Notes: generated from the letters alone by a model not told the origin. A stretch of DNA of 64,000 nt from Flavobacterium zhairuonense (GCF_004352915.1 NZ_SJSY01000071.1:124001-188000), one strand, 5' to 3'; counted from the stretch's first letter, positions 35,817 through 46,249 are shown. Numbers and translations: made by a program.

Positions 35817-35928
35817 AGAAATTATTTACAAAAACTTCAAAATTAATTTTCTTTTAATGTTAATAAGTGTTTTTAAAGGTATAAAAGCAATGTTTTAAAA
35901 AGAAGATATAGTTTGTATTTAGATTATT

Positions 35929-37308
35929 ATGTTAAATCACGAAGATTTTATTAAAGAGTTTGAAAATCATGAATTTTTATTTTATGATATTAATTGGTGG
36001 CCTCTGGTAAAAGTCCAGGTGGCATATCAAGTGCATTTAAAAAATTGTGGTATTTTTAAATTAAGTGACAGCAACAAGTGTTTCTCTCAAGTCCCACTAA
36101 AAATAACTTTGAAGGAACGTTTCAAATATTATAAACAAAGTTTTAAAAGAAGTAAATCAATTAAAAATATAATTGTTACTGATTCTAATCAAAAAATTAA
36201 TTCTGCTTATAACGAAACAGCTCTTATTAATCCTTATACAGACCCATTTATTGACTGTTTCGAAAAGTTAAAAATTGATTACTGCATTTTTGATTTTAAA
36301 AAAGAAGATTTTTTTCTCGGTCATGATATAAAAATTTTAAGGAAAATCTATTTAGAGCTGGTTAAAAATGAGTTTAATAAAAATTCTGATATCAAATTTA
36401 AATTAAAGCAATTTTGTGATTTTTTAACGCAGCAATACGGCATCGATTTTAAACTGTACAATCATTTAGTAGAAAATATTATTACTAATCAAGCTGAGTA
36501 TTTTGCGTATTTCAATATTTTGAAAAAAAGTAATGTGAAAAATATTCTGTTATATTGTTATTATAACAATACAATGATGAGCATTATTAGAGCAGCGAAT
36601 CAGTTAAATATTGCCACAGTAGAATATCAGCACAGTCAAGTGACTTCAAATCATTTTGCCTATAGTAGTTGGAAAGCCATGCAAGGAAGTGGAAAAGATT
36701 TTTTTCCTTCAAAAATTTGGGCTTGGAGACAGAGTGATGCTGCATATTTAGAAGGACAATTTCAGGATATAAAAAAGATAAACTATATCATAGGGGGCAA
36801 TCTTTCTTTAGAGTTATCAAAAAAAATAAAAAAAATAAAGACAGACTCGCATATTAGGGTACTTGTTACTTTGCAAGGAACTGGGTTGCCAGATTATATA
36901 ATCAATTCTTTAGATCGACATCCTAATGTTGTGCTATATTTGAGATTGCATCCTCGTTACTCTCAAGATAAAGAAATATGCGAAATGCTTAAATTAAAAT
37001 ATAAAGAACAAATAGAAATTGATAAAGCAAATTCATTAACCTTGTACAAACTTTTTAATTTTGTAGATTACCATTTAACTAATTTTTCAGGTTCTGCTAT
37101 TGAAGCAGAATATTTTGATGTAACAAATATTATATATGGAGATAAAGGTTATTTGTGTTATGAAAATGAAATCACAACAAAAAAATATTTATTTATAAAG
37201 GATCAAGAGGATTTAGATTTTATATTTGAACAAAAGATAAATTACAAATCAAATTCGAGAGCCGAGAAAAAAGATATTTATAAATTGATTACAGAAAATT
37301 TTAATTAA
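35929..37308 (+). CDS. Putative GT-B transferase, glycerophosphotransferase/polysialyltransferase-like
   Basis: Protein of 459 residues that I do not recognise with certainty. The C-terminal part (HIRVLVTLQGTGLP, NVVLYLRLHPRYS, VDYHLTNFSGSAIEAEYF) resembles the second domain of CDP-glycerol glycerophosphotransferase-like and capsule transferases, with R-L-H-P and the S-x-S-A-I-E motif. The N-terminal half (FLFYDINWWPLVKVQVAYQ) matches nothing I know. It opens the second glycosyltransferase array right after the wzt terminator and could attach or extend a glycan exported by that transporter. Confidence 0.5.
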   Translation: MLNHEDFIKEFENHEFLFYDINWWPLVKVQVAYQVHLKNCGIFKLSDSNKCFSQVPLKITLKERFKYYKQSFKRSKSIKNIIVTDSNQKINSAYNETALINPYTDPFIDCFEKLKIDYCIFDFKKEDFFLGHDIKILRKIYLELVKNEFNKNSDIKFKLKQFCDFLTQQYGIDFKLYNHLVENIITNQAEYFAYFNILKKSNVKNILLYCYYNNTMMSIIRAANQLNIATVEYQHSQVTSNHFAYSSWKAMQGSGKDFFPSKIWAWRQSDAAYLEGQFQDIKKINYIIGGNLSLELSKKIKKIKTDSHIRVLVTLQGTGLPDYIINSLDRHPNVVLYLRLHPRYSQDKEICEMLKLKYKEQIEIDKANSLTLYKLFNFVDYHLTNFSGSAIEAEYFDVTNIIYGDKGYLCYENEITTKKYLFIKDQEDLDFIFEQKINYKSNSRAEKKDIYKLITENFN

Positions 37309-38019
37309 ATGAAATTAATTAAAAGCCTATATAGAAAATTTAAGAAAACTTTAATTAGTGAACCTAAGAAAAAGGATATTGAAAAAAATATAATTGAATC
37401 AAAAGTTCAGTGCTTAGGGTTAATTGATGGAAGTGCACAAGTACAATTTTCAGAATTAAGAGGACAAGTAAAAGTTGGCGCTAGAAGTTTGATTAATAAG
37501 GTTCTATTTGACGGTAATATAGTTATAGGCACGAATACTACTGTTAATGGGCCTAATACAGAATTTTATGCTTTAGATTATCCAATAACAATAGGGAATT
37601 TTTGTTCTATCGCTCGAGGAACAAATATTCAAGAACATAATCATGATATTAATTGTACAACAACTTATTTTATAAAATATAGAATTTTCAATGATAAATA
37701 TGGAGCAGACGCTGTTTCAAAAGGAGCGATTGAAATAGGAAATGACGTGTGGATTGGAACTGGTTCAACAATACTAACAGGGGTAAAAATTGGAGACGGT
37801 GCTGTAATTGCGGCAAATGCGGTAGTAACAAATGATATACCTCCTTATGCAATAGCAGGCGGAACTCCTGCGAAGGTTTTAAAATATAGATTTTCTCCAG
37901 ATATTATAAATGAGCTGCTTCAAATTCAATGGTGGAATTGGGAAATTGATAAAATTAAAAAAAATAAAGACCTATTTTATGGCGATTTAACGATGGCTAA
38001 ATTGCAAAATTTAAAATGA
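37309..38019 (+). CDS. CatB-like hexapeptide acyltransferase
   Basis: Protein of 236 residues of the xenobiotic/CatB-type left-handed beta-helix group: [20 protein letters not shown] with the catalytic His region, [20 protein letters not shown] and [16 protein letters not shown]. In glycan loci these enzymes O- or N-acetylate sugars. It begins at the base after the upstream stop codon and overlaps the next gene by 4 bases. Antibiotic acetyltransferase activity is unlikely in this setting. Confidence 0.82.
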   Translation: MKLIKSLYRKFKKTLISEPKKKDIEKNIIESKVQCLGLIDGSAQVQFSELRGQVKVGARSLINKVLFDGNIVIGTNTTVNGPNTEFYALDYPITIGNFCSIARGTNIQEHNHDINCTTTYFIKYRIFNDKYGADAVSKGAIEIGNDVWIGTGSTILTGVKIGDGAVIAANAVVTNDIPPYAIAGGTPAKVLKYRFSPDIINELLQIQWWNWEIDKIKKNKDLFYGDLTMAKLQNLK

Positions 38020-39155
38020 TTAATAAACCTAGAATATTAGTACTAGCCCATGAACAATATCTAAATGGAGCATCCCATTCTTTAGTAACCATTTTAGAAG
38101 AATTAAAGACCGTTTATGATTTTTTAGTAATTCTGCCCGATAACGGAATGATGGTCGATGAATTGAATCGGATAGGTATTAATTATGAAATATTAAAACT
38201 GCCGAGATGCGGTTATTTTAATTATTCTTCGTTGCTTAATCACTTAAAATTAACAATAAGTTATTATAGATGTAAAAGAGTGTTAGAAAAAAAACTGCTC
38301 TTGATAGCAAAAAACTTTTTGCCAGATATCATCTACACAAATACTTCGGTCTTATCTCTTGGTTATGATCTGTCTAAAAAAATAAAAAAACCTCACGTTT
38401 GGCATATTAGGGAATATGGCGACAAGGATTTTAATATTTTATATATTCCATCAAGAAAGGTACTTGCAAATAAAATTAAAAAAAGTAAAGTTTCTATTTT
38501 TACGACTAATTTGTTAAAAGCACATTGGTTAGGAAAAAAACGAATTAATTCTGAAATTATATACAATGGAGTTCTTGAACATAAGGACGATTTTTTTAAA
38601 GTAAAAAATAACAATCTGATGACGATTGGAATTGTGGGAGTAGTAATGAGTATTAAAAAACAGGATTTTGCAATACAAGTATTTAAGAAATGTTATGAAA
38701 AGAATAATAATTTAAGATTAAATATTTACGGAGCTATTTCCAATCACGATTATTACTTATCATTGCAGGATTATATTAGGGATAATGAATTGACAGATGT
38801 TGTAGCTTTTTTAGGATATATACCTAATATAGAAATATACAAAGAAATAGATATATTGATGAATTGTTCTAAAGATGAGGCATTTGGAAGAACATTAATA
38901 GAAGCAATGAGTCATAAAATACCAGTATTAGCCAGAAATAGCGGTGGGCCATCTGAAATTCTAATTGATAATTATGAATTGTCTTTATATAATAACGCAG
39001 ATGAAGCAGCTGTTAAAATGAATAATCTGATAAATAATTCTGATTGTTACAAAAAATCTTCAGATGACGGTTATAAATTAGCAATGAAATATTTTTCTAA
39101 AGATAGCTACATACAAAATATCTCAAATATTTTTAATAAGATAATAAATGAATAA
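38016..39155 (+). CDS. Glycosyltransferase family 4
   Basis: GT-B protein of 379 residues. It opens with [20 protein letters not shown], has [19 protein letters not shown] in the donor domain and the E-x7-E motif [16 protein letters not shown], followed by NSGGPSEIL. Donor unknown. It overlaps its neighbours by 4 and 8 bases, part of a tightly coupled run from 35929 to 44118. Confidence 0.87.
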   Translation: MINKPRILVLAHEQYLNGASHSLVTILEELKTVYDFLVILPDNGMMVDELNRIGINYEILKLPRCGYFNYSSLLNHLKLTISYYRCKRVLEKKLLLIAKNFLPDIIYTNTSVLSLGYDLSKKIKKPHVWHIREYGDKDFNILYIPSRKVLANKIKKSKVSIFTTNLLKAHWLGKKRINSEIIYNGVLEHKDDFFKVKNNNLMTIGIVGVVMSIKKQDFAIQVFKKCYEKNNNLRLNIYGAISNHDYYLSLQDYIRDNELTDVVAFLGYIPNIEIYKEIDILMNCSKDEAFGRTLIEAMSHKIPVLARNSGGPSEILIDNYELSLYNNADEAAVKMNNLINNSDCYKKSSDDGYKLAMKYFSKDSYIQNISNIFNKIINE

Positions 39156-40242
39156 AATTAAGCCCATAGCTATACATCTACCACAATTTCATCCAATACC
39201 TGAAAATGATTTATGGTGGGGAAAAGGTTTTACAGAATGGACTAATGTAACTAAGGCGCAACCAAGATTTAAAGGACATTATCAGCCTCATTTGCCAGCA
39301 GATTTAGGTTTTTATGATTTGCGATTAGAAGAGGCACGTCTAGCTCAAGAAGATCTAGCTAAACAATATGGTGTCTATGGATTTTGTTACTACCATTATT
39401 GGTTTAATGGTAAACGTATTATGAACGAACCCATTGACAGAAAAATGCAAAATCAAAAAGAAGATTTTCCGTTTATGTTCTGTTGGGCAAATGAAAATTG
39501 GACTAGAGCTTGGGATGGGAGCATAAAGGATATTTTATTAGAGCAGAATTATTCAGAAGAAGACGATCGAGAACATATAAAATTTTTATTGTCTTTTTTT
39601 AAAGATGAAAGATATATACGGGTAAATAATAAACCATTTTTTATTTTTTATAAACCTGATTTGTTTCCAGATATGGCAAACACTATTGCTATTTTTAGAG
39701 AGGAGGCAAGAAAGGAAAATATTGAACTTTATTTGGGATGTTTTGAACGTTGGATTGGATGGGATAAAGAAAAATTGTTGAGCTTTGATTTTGATGCGAT
39801 AATTGAATTTCAGCCTTTATCTAGATCAATGAAGAGTTTTAAAACCCAAATTGAAAACAGAAAAAAAAGTTTTGTAAAACGTATTGAAAATAAACTGCGC
39901 AAGAAATTCAAATGGAGAAGTAAAGTTAAGAATAAAGATTTTAGGGTTGATTATAAAGAGTTTATCGAGTATGATCTTCAAAATAGAACCAAAGGCGTAT
40001 ACCCGGGAGTTACCCCAATGTGGGATAATTCATCTCGACGAAGTGGACAGAATGCAATTATGCTTAATGATAGCACTCCGGAATTATTTAAATATTGGTA
40101 CAAAAACAAAACGACAACTAAAAATTTTGAAGGTTTAGATGATTCTTTTGTATTTATAAATGCATGGAATGAGTGGGCAGAAGGGAATCATTTAGAGCCT
40201 TGCCAAAAATGGGGGACATCTTATCTTGAAGCGCTAGTATGA
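39148..40242 (+). CDS. WbsX-like protein (GH99-like fold)
   Basis: Protein of 364 residues with the WbsX family pattern: AIHLPQFHPIPENDLWWGKG (8-27), FTEWTNVTKAQPRFKGH, FCWANENWTRAWDG at 111-124 and NAWNEWAEGNHLEP near the end. These proteins are found in O-antigen loci as putative glycosyltransferases, but the domain resembles glycoside hydrolase family 99 (endo-mannosidases). It may be a transferase working by a hydrolase-like fold or an editing enzyme. Activity is unproven. It has no signal peptide, so it acts in the cytoplasm. Confidence 0.82.
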   Translation: MNKIKPIAIHLPQFHPIPENDLWWGKGFTEWTNVTKAQPRFKGHYQPHLPADLGFYDLRLEEARLAQEDLAKQYGVYGFCYYHYWFNGKRIMNEPIDRKMQNQKEDFPFMFCWANENWTRAWDGSIKDILLEQNYSEEDDREHIKFLLSFFKDERYIRVNNKPFFIFYKPDLFPDMANTIAIFREEARKENIELYLGCFERWIGWDKEKLLSFDFDAIIEFQPLSRSMKSFKTQIENRKKSFVKRIENKLRKKFKWRSKVKNKDFRVDYKEFIEYDLQNRTKGVYPGVTPMWDNSSRRSGQNAIMLNDSTPELFKYWYKNKTTTKNFEGLDDSFVFINAWNEWAEGNHLEPCQKWGTSYLEALV

Positions 40243-41156
40243 AAACGGCAGTTGTCATAGTGACATATAATCCTTTAAAATGGATTGAAAAATGTTTAGA
40301 CAGTTTGATTCAGAGTACAATTTCAGTTGAGATTCTGATTATAGATAACAACTCCACAGATGGTTTTCAAGAAATTTTAAAATCGAAATATCCGCAAATA
40401 ATGTTTGTCCAAAGTTCATCTAATTTGGGTTTTGGAGCAGCAAATAATATAGGTATCCGAAAAGCATATAATAATGATGCTGATTTCGTTTTTTTATTGA
40501 ATCAAGATGCTTGGGTACAACCAGATACCATCGAAAAATTAATAAGTGCACAACAAAAGCAACCTGAATATGGAATTATAAGCCCAATGCATTTGAATGG
40601 CAAAGGAGATGAGCTCGATTATAATTTTTCTAATTATATTATTCCGTATCAATGCAAAAAATTGTATTCAGATATTTATTTAAATAAAATACAACCAAAT
40701 GTTTATCAAGTGAGTTTTGTTAATGCAGCAGGTTGGTTATTGTCACGTAAGTGTATAGAATTAGTCGGCGGATTTAATCCTTCCTTTTTTCATTATGGTG
40801 AAGATGATAATTATGTAGAACGAGTGCATTTTCATGGAATGAAAGTGGGGATTTTGGCCATAACAGAGTTATTTCATGATAGGGACGAAGTAAACAAAAG
40901 TGTTTATTTCCATGATTCACAATTAATTTATAAGAGAAAAATTTTATTGAAGGCCTCTAATCCTTTCAATCAATTTTCATTTGAATTGGAAAATAAAAAA
41001 CTCTATAAATTTGCTGCTAGAGCTCTGTTGTCTTTTAGGTTTAAACTTTTTTTGAAAATCAAAGTACAGATACAAATATTAAATAGTTTGGATAAAAAAG
41101 GTATAATAAGCAGAAGAAACGAAAGTAGGAACTCCAATTTATCATTTTTAAATTAA
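40239..41156 (+). CDS. Glycosyltransferase family 2, rhamnosyltransferase-like
   Basis: GT-A protein of 305 residues. Nucleotide-binding IDNNSTDGF is at 35-43, the DxD position is NQDAW (88-92) and HYGEDDNYVERVHFHG lies in the acceptor region. The NQD variant and GEDD pattern are common in WbbL/RfbF-like rhamnosyltransferases, and dTDP-rhamnose is made by genes in this window. The donor is inferred. It overlaps the WbsX-like gene by 4 bases. Confidence 0.82.
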   Translation: MKTAVVIVTYNPLKWIEKCLDSLIQSTISVEILIIDNNSTDGFQEILKSKYPQIMFVQSSSNLGFGAANNIGIRKAYNNDADFVFLLNQDAWVQPDTIEKLISAQQKQPEYGIISPMHLNGKGDELDYNFSNYIIPYQCKKLYSDIYLNKIQPNVYQVSFVNAAGWLLSRKCIELVGGFNPSFFHYGEDDNYVERVHFHGMKVGILAITELFHDRDEVNKSVYFHDSQLIYKRKILLKASNPFNQFSFELENKKLYKFAARALLSFRFKLFLKIKVQIQILNSLDKKGIISRRNESRNSNLSFLN

Positions 41157-41168
41157 ACGAGTTAAATA

Positions 41169-42086
41169 ATGGAGAATCCTCTTTTTTCAATATTAGTAGC
41201 AAATTATAATAATGGTCATTTTTTTAAGGACTGTTATGAAAGTATATTAAATCAGACTTATTATAATTGGGAAGTAATTATTGTAGATGACGCTTCGACT
41301 GATAATTCAGTTGAAATAATAAAACAGATAACAGGAGATGATAGTCGTTTTAAATTATTTGAGAACAAAAATAATAAAGGTTGTGGCTATACAAAAAACA
41401 GATGTGCACAACTAGCACAGGGAGAAATTTTAGGATTTTTAGATCCTGATGATGCATTGAAAGAAAATGCTCTAGAAGTCATGGTATCAGAGCATATAAA
41501 AATTTTAAAAGCAGCTATTATTACTTCAAAATACGAGTTCGTAGACTTAGAAATGAATTTTAAAGAAGCTAGTAAATATGGATCTTTTGTGCCTTCAAAT
41601 AAATCATATCTTACTTATGCTAAAGGAGCATTAACACATTTTGCAACATTCAAAAAAAGTTTTTATTTAGATTCCCCCGGTATAGATAGCGAGATGAAAA
41701 GGGCGGTCGATCAAGATTTATATTATAAACTTGAAGAGACGGGGAGTCATTCCTTTGTCGATAAAGTATTGTATAGCTATAGGGTCCACAAAAACAGTAT
41801 ATCCTGTAATGATAATTTATATAAAGCAGAATATTGGCATTTTTATGCTATAAATAAGGCTTATAAAAGAAGAAAAAAACAAAAAATGGAAATAGATAAT
41901 TTTACAAGCGAATATATTAGGGTATATCGTTCCAATTATTATCTGTCAAGATTTGTTAAATTGAAATTCTCAACGAAATATAAATCAAAGTTTTATTTTT
42001 TAATAAAAGCTTTTTTAGCAGATCCATTTCATGAGTTTAAATTAAAATTTAAAAGTTTATTATTATTAATACTTGGACGAGTATGA
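41169..42086 (+). CDS. Glycosyltransferase family 2
   Basis: GT-A protein of 305 residues with FSILVANYNNGHFFKDCYES at the start, VDDASTDNS at 39-47 and DPDDA at 92-96. The C-terminal 60 residues are basic with hydrophobic patches and may associate with the membrane. Donor and linkage are unknown. It starts 12 bases after the previous gene and overlaps the next by 4. Confidence 0.88.
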   Translation: MENPLFSILVANYNNGHFFKDCYESILNQTYYNWEVIIVDDASTDNSVEIIKQITGDDSRFKLFENKNNKGCGYTKNRCAQLAQGEILGFLDPDDALKENALEVMVSEHIKILKAAIITSKYEFVDLEMNFKEASKYGSFVPSNKSYLTYAKGALTHFATFKKSFYLDSPGIDSEMKRAVDQDLYYKLEETGSHSFVDKVLYSYRVHKNSISCNDNLYKAEYWHFYAINKAYKRRKKQKMEIDNFTSEYIRVYRSNYYLSRFVKLKFSTKYKSKFYFLIKAFLADPFHEFKLKFKSLLLLILGRV

Positions 42087-43105
42087 GTGGAGGACCTTTA
42101 ATATCAGTTGTTCTACCAGTATACAACTGTGCGATGTATATTGAAGATGCTGTTAATTCTATTTTGACTCAAACCATTCAGGATTTTGAGATAATTATTA
42201 TTGATGACCATTCTATTGATGATACCGTTAAAATAATTGATAGCATTGGAGATAAAAGGATTAAGCTAATACTTAAGCAGCAAAATAAAGGACTTATTGA
42301 TAGTCTTAATATTGGTTTTAGAGAAGCTAAAGGAAAATATATTGCGCGTATGGACGGTGATGATATTAGTTGGCCTGATAGATTTCAAAAACAATTAGAA
42401 ATTTTAGAAAATAATCATGATATTAAAGCATGTGGCAGCTGGCTTCAAGAGTTTGATTGTTCGAATAAGATAATAAAGTATAAAAAAAGTCATGACGAAA
42501 TAGTTTCCAGACTTCTTTTATCATGTTCAATGTCGTTATGCAGTGTTATGCTTGAAAGATCATGGTGTCGAGATTATATTTTTGATAAAACAAAATTACA
42601 TGTTGAGGATTATGACTTCTGGTCAAAGGTGGCTTGGTCAGGAAAATTTTATAATATACAGGAGGTGTTGTATAATTATAGAGTTCATGAGTCACAAGTA
42701 TCTACTCGTTATAAATCAATACAAATACAAGGCGATATAGGTATAAAATTGTTTTTATTTAAAAAATTGCAATATGACACTAAATTGTTTAGTGATGTTG
42801 TAATAGTAAAAATGTTATTATTGGATAAACCTATTGAATTAAAAGACTTGAAATTGTTTTTAAAATGGCTAAACAATTTAAAATTTTTAAACAAAAAAAC
42901 TCAAATTTATTCTCCAATTGAACTAGAGAAAGTTTTGAAAATTTTAAAGAGATCGATTCTGTTTTCTCTTTATTTTAAAAAGACTTCAATCGGAATTACA
43001 AAAAAATGGAGAACAAAGGCTTTGTTTGAATTGTCTTTACAGGATATCTCATATATTTTAAAAATTAAATCTAGAGAGTATTTAAAAACAAAATTATTAA
43101 AATGA
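42083..43105 (+). CDS. Glycosyltransferase family 2
   Basis: GT-A protein of 340 residues. SVVLPVYNCAMYIEDAVNSI opens the domain, DDHSIDDT is at 41-48, and the DxD motif is in ARMDGDDIS (D91, D93, D94), typical of the WfgS/EpsE-like GT2 group. After residue 230 the sequence is lysine-rich and unassigned. It overlaps both flanking genes by 4 bases. Confidence 0.87.
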   Translation: MSGGPLISVVLPVYNCAMYIEDAVNSILTQTIQDFEIIIIDDHSIDDTVKIIDSIGDKRIKLILKQQNKGLIDSLNIGFREAKGKYIARMDGDDISWPDRFQKQLEILENNHDIKACGSWLQEFDCSNKIIKYKKSHDEIVSRLLLSCSMSLCSVMLERSWCRDYIFDKTKLHVEDYDFWSKVAWSGKFYNIQEVLYNYRVHESQVSTRYKSIQIQGDIGIKLFLFKKLQYDTKLFSDVVIVKMLLLDKPIELKDLKLFLKWLNNLKFLNKKTQIYSPIELEKVLKILKRSILFSLYFKKTSIGITKKWRTKALFELSLQDISYILKIKSREYLKTKLLK

Positions 43106-44118
43106 AGAATGAAAATGTTTCTTTCGAAACACAATTTGGATTGTCTTTTTTAAGAATAATGGCAACTTTCTCCGTTATACTTATTCATGTTTCAGCATCT
43201 TTAGTTACAAAATATGGTCAAATTTCCTTTTTTGATTGGAATGTCGCTAATTTTTTTGACAGTATCAGCAGATATTCTGTCCCTATGTTTTTTATGATCA
43301 GCGGTGCTTTATTATTGGGGAGAGATTATGAACTAATTGATTTTTTGAAGAAAAGATTGGGCAAGATACTTCCGCCATTTATAATTTGGTCAACGATTTA
43401 TAGTCTTTTAAATCGTTATTTATTTGGAGAAGACTCGTTCAATTTAGTTAAAGTTGTAAAAGATGTTTTTTATGGTTCAAAGTATCATTTATGGTTTATA
43501 TTTGCTTTATTAGGGGTTTATTTAATGGTACCAATTTTGAGAAAATGGATAAAAAATGCTTCTAATAAAGAGATACAATATGTATTAATTATTTGGTTAC
43601 TTACTGTGACTCTTACAATCCCGAATTTAAAAATTTATTTTCCGAAAATTAATTTGGTTTATTTTTCTGGTTATATTGGCTATTTCATTTTAGGCTATTA
43701 TTTATCGATGTTTAAATTTAAAATAGTAGTTCCTATTTCGTTTATTATTTTAGGCCTTACCATTACATTTTTAGGAACATGTCATTTTACAGTGTTGAAT
43801 TCTGAACCCTATTATTATTTTTATGAGCATTTGTCTCTAAATACATTTTTGGTTAGTTCAGGATTATTTATGCTTTTTAATAAAGCACATAGTTCAAATA
43901 AAAATATTCATTTATTTGTAGAACGATTAAATCAATTGTGTTTTGGCATTTATTTAATGCATCCATTAGTTTTGGATGAATTTAATTTAATTGGTTTTAA
44001 TGTATATACAGCCAGTCCAGTAATAAGTATTTTGATGCTTGCATTTGTATGTTTTTTTGTTTGTAGTGTGATAACCTTTTGTTTCAAACAATTAAGGTAT
44101 GGATACTTAATTGTTTGA
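43102..44118 (+). CDS. Membrane acyltransferase, acyltransferase-3 (OafA/WecH-like) family
   Basis: Polytopic protein of 338 residues with about ten helices. The family start LSFLRIMATFSVILIHVSAS places His29, the conserved residue of this family, and FFMISGALLLGRDY follows. These enzymes transfer acetyl or other acyl groups to glycans or lipid-linked sugars in the inner membrane. It closes the overlapping run of genes and its stop codon lies inside a 15-bp inverted repeat. It lacks the C-terminal SGNH domain found in OafA itself. Confidence 0.88.
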   Translation: MKNENVSFETQFGLSFLRIMATFSVILIHVSASLVTKYGQISFFDWNVANFFDSISRYSVPMFFMISGALLLGRDYELIDFLKKRLGKILPPFIIWSTIYSLLNRYLFGEDSFNLVKVVKDVFYGSKYHLWFIFALLGVYLMVPILRKWIKNASNKEIQYVLIIWLLTVTLTIPNLKIYFPKINLVYFSGYIGYFILGYYLSMFKFKIVVPISFIILGLTITFLGTCHFTVLNSEPYYYFYEHLSLNTFLVSSGLFMLFNKAHSSNKNIHLFVERLNQLCFGIYLMHPLVLDEFNLIGFNVYTASPVISILMLAFVCFFVCSVITFCFKQLRYGYLIV

Positions 44119-44120
44119 AA
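44082..44120. repeat. Perfect 15-bp inverted repeat spanning a stop codon
   Basis: TTTCAAACAATTAAG (44082-44096) and its exact complement (44106-44120) enclose a nine-base loop. The TGA stop of the acyltransferase gene lies in the right arm. No T run follows on either strand, so it is not a standard terminator. A 108-base gap comes next, so it may protect or end the upstream mRNA. Confidence 0.8.
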
Positions 44121-44226
44121 AAATAATTAGAGAAATTATGATCGTTAAAAATGAGTTGCAGATTAAAAAAGCATAGTTAGATATCAAAACTAGTGCTTTA
44201 ATAATAAAGAAATAAATTGAAGGTAG

Positions 44227-45399
44227 ATGCGATTAGCAGGTAAAAGAATATTATTGGTTCTTCATCAAGGTGCATTAGGAGGAGCTGAAAGGCAGGCTTT
44301 AGGATTAGGAAAATACCTCTCAAAGGAATATAATTGTAATGTCGATTTGCTTTTAACTTTTTCCAGCGAAACAACAGCTGAATTTGATGATTATGTAAAA
44401 GAATGTGGCATTAATAATGTTTTGTACTTTGGTCCTCCCTATCTTATTTTAAAAAAGGAGTTTTCAATATTAAATATAAAGCGATTAAAATGGTCAATAG
44501 AATATTTAATACGCCTGAGAAAAGAAGTAAAAAAATACAATCCTGAAATTATTATTCCGTTTTTAAATTTTCCTTCCAAAATTTCTTACTACTTATACAA
44601 GCTTATACCTTCTGTTAAATTTACTTTTTGGCACCAATTAGGACTAGATACCCTAAGTTTAGACATTTTTGAAAAAATTGCTGTTAATAATATACCGCTT
44701 GTGATTGGCAATGCATCAAATTGTTTAGAGATGTTTACCTCACCTTATTCTATAAATAGGGAAAAATTAAATATACTTCCTCAATATCTATCTTTGACAA
44801 AAGAAATTGGAGACAAAAAATTATTACGCAGGAAATATAATATTCAAGAAAATGCAATTGTAATTGGAATGGTTGCACATTATCGCGAAGAAAAATTTCA
44901 TGAACTTTTATTACAGTCGTTTATTAAATTAAATGAAATTCATAAAAATATTCATTTAGTTTTTTTAGGTAATCGATTTAATACAAGCGCAACACAGACA
45001 AAATTTGATAATCTATTAAATATTGTTAAAAACAATTGCTTAGAAAATAATGTCTCTTTATTGTCAGAAGAAAAGGTTACTGATATATTAAGTTGTATTG
45101 ACATAGGCGTCTTAGTTTCAAGGATTGAAGGTATGCCAAATGCAGTTATGGAATATATGTTATACGGATTGCCGGTAATAACTACAAACCATCCGGGCTG
45201 TGTCCAATTATTAGGGGAATCTGAATTCTTAATTGATAACAATGAGGAAATATTATTTGAAAAACTAAATAAATTAATTGCTTCGGATAGTTTAAGAAAG
45301 ATTGAAGGAGATTTAAATTTAATGAAAATAAAAAAGTATGATGTAGAATCATATGTGCATAGACTTGAAAAAATAATAAGTAAAAAGATGAAAAATTGA
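44227..45399 (+). CDS. Glycosyltransferase family 4
   Basis: GT-B protein of 390 residues: ILLVLHQGALGGAERQALGL at the start (AGGAER-like acceptor loop), IVIGMVAHYREEKFHELLL in the donor domain and the E-x7-E motif RIEGMPNAVMEYMLYG. Donor unknown. It follows a 108-base gap that contains no consensus promoter, so it may still be transcribed with the genes upstream. Confidence 0.87.
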   Translation: MRLAGKRILLVLHQGALGGAERQALGLGKYLSKEYNCNVDLLLTFSSETTAEFDDYVKECGINNVLYFGPPYLILKKEFSILNIKRLKWSIEYLIRLRKEVKKYNPEIIIPFLNFPSKISYYLYKLIPSVKFTFWHQLGLDTLSLDIFEKIAVNNIPLVIGNASNCLEMFTSPYSINREKLNILPQYLSLTKEIGDKKLLRRKYNIQENAIVIGMVAHYREEKFHELLLQSFIKLNEIHKNIHLVFLGNRFNTSATQTKFDNLLNIVKNNCLENNVSLLSEEKVTDILSCIDIGVLVSRIEGMPNAVMEYMLYGLPVITTNHPGCVQLLGESEFLIDNNEEILFEKLNKLIASDSLRKIEGDLNLMKIKKYDVESYVHRLEKIISKKMKN

Positions 45400-45409
45400 T
45401 TTAAAACTT

Positions 45410-46249
45410 ATGCAAAAAAATAGTTCTTTAATTTCTATCATAATCCCTTGTTATAACGACTATCGATATGTTGAGCAAGCTATAAATTCAGCATTAAATC
45501 AAACACATTTAAACAAAGAGGTTATAGTTGTTGACGATGGTTCAAATTTAGATACTAAAGAGGTTTTGAAAAGACTTGAACCAAAAATCACAAAGCTGAT
45601 TACTCAAGAAAATCAGGGACAAAGTAAAGCAAGAAATATAGGTATCGAAGCTTCAGAGGGAAAATACATTCTGGTATTAGATAGTGATGATTTTTTTGAC
45701 CTGAGTTTTTGCCAAAAAGCAATGGAAATCTTTTTAAATAGTGAAGATGCTAAATTGGTAACCTGTCAAGCTAATTTGCTTTTCAAAGATGGATCGTCAA
45801 GAATATTCACTCCAAATGGAGGAGGGATAACTGATTTTATATTTGGAAATAGTGCCTTAGGGACATCAATGTTTAAAAAGGCAGATTGGAATGCATGTGG
45901 TGGTTATGATGAAGACATGCGTAATGGTTTTGAGGATTGGGAATTTTTTATTCGACTTTTAAAAAATGGCGGTCAAGCCGTGGTAATTCCAGAGCCATTA
46001 TACACATATAGGAAAAGAAATTATTCGACAACAAGTATAGCAAATTCAAAAAAATATGAATTATTAGCGTATGTTTTTAATAAAAATAAAACTTTATATA
46101 TAGAGAATTTTGAACTATATACCGATTATCTTCTAAAGTTAGTTCAAAAAGAGGAGATTGAGAAAAAAAAGAAAATGAATTCAATAGATTACAAAATAGG
46201 GACTTTTGTACTCAAACCTTTTAGAATTATAAAATTATTTTTTAAATAA
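45410..46249 (+). CDS. Glycosyltransferase family 2
   Basis: GT-A protein of 279 residues with SIIIPCYNDYRYVEQAINSA, VDDGSN at 42-47 and DSDD at 91-94. The later GFEDWEFFIRLLKNGG segment is the usual ED-x-E/D acceptor-side motif of GT2 enzymes. It ends on the base before the next ATG. Donor unknown. Confidence 0.9.
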   Translation: MQKNSSLISIIIPCYNDYRYVEQAINSALNQTHLNKEVIVVDDGSNLDTKEVLKRLEPKITKLITQENQGQSKARNIGIEASEGKYILVLDSDDFFDLSFCQKAMEIFLNSEDAKLVTCQANLLFKDGSSRIFTPNGGGITDFIFGNSALGTSMFKKADWNACGGYDEDMRNGFEDWEFFIRLLKNGGQAVVIPEPLYTYRKRNYSTTSIANSKKYELLAYVFNKNKTLYIENFELYTDYLLKLVQKEEIEKKKKMNSIDYKIGTFVLKPFRIIKLFFK

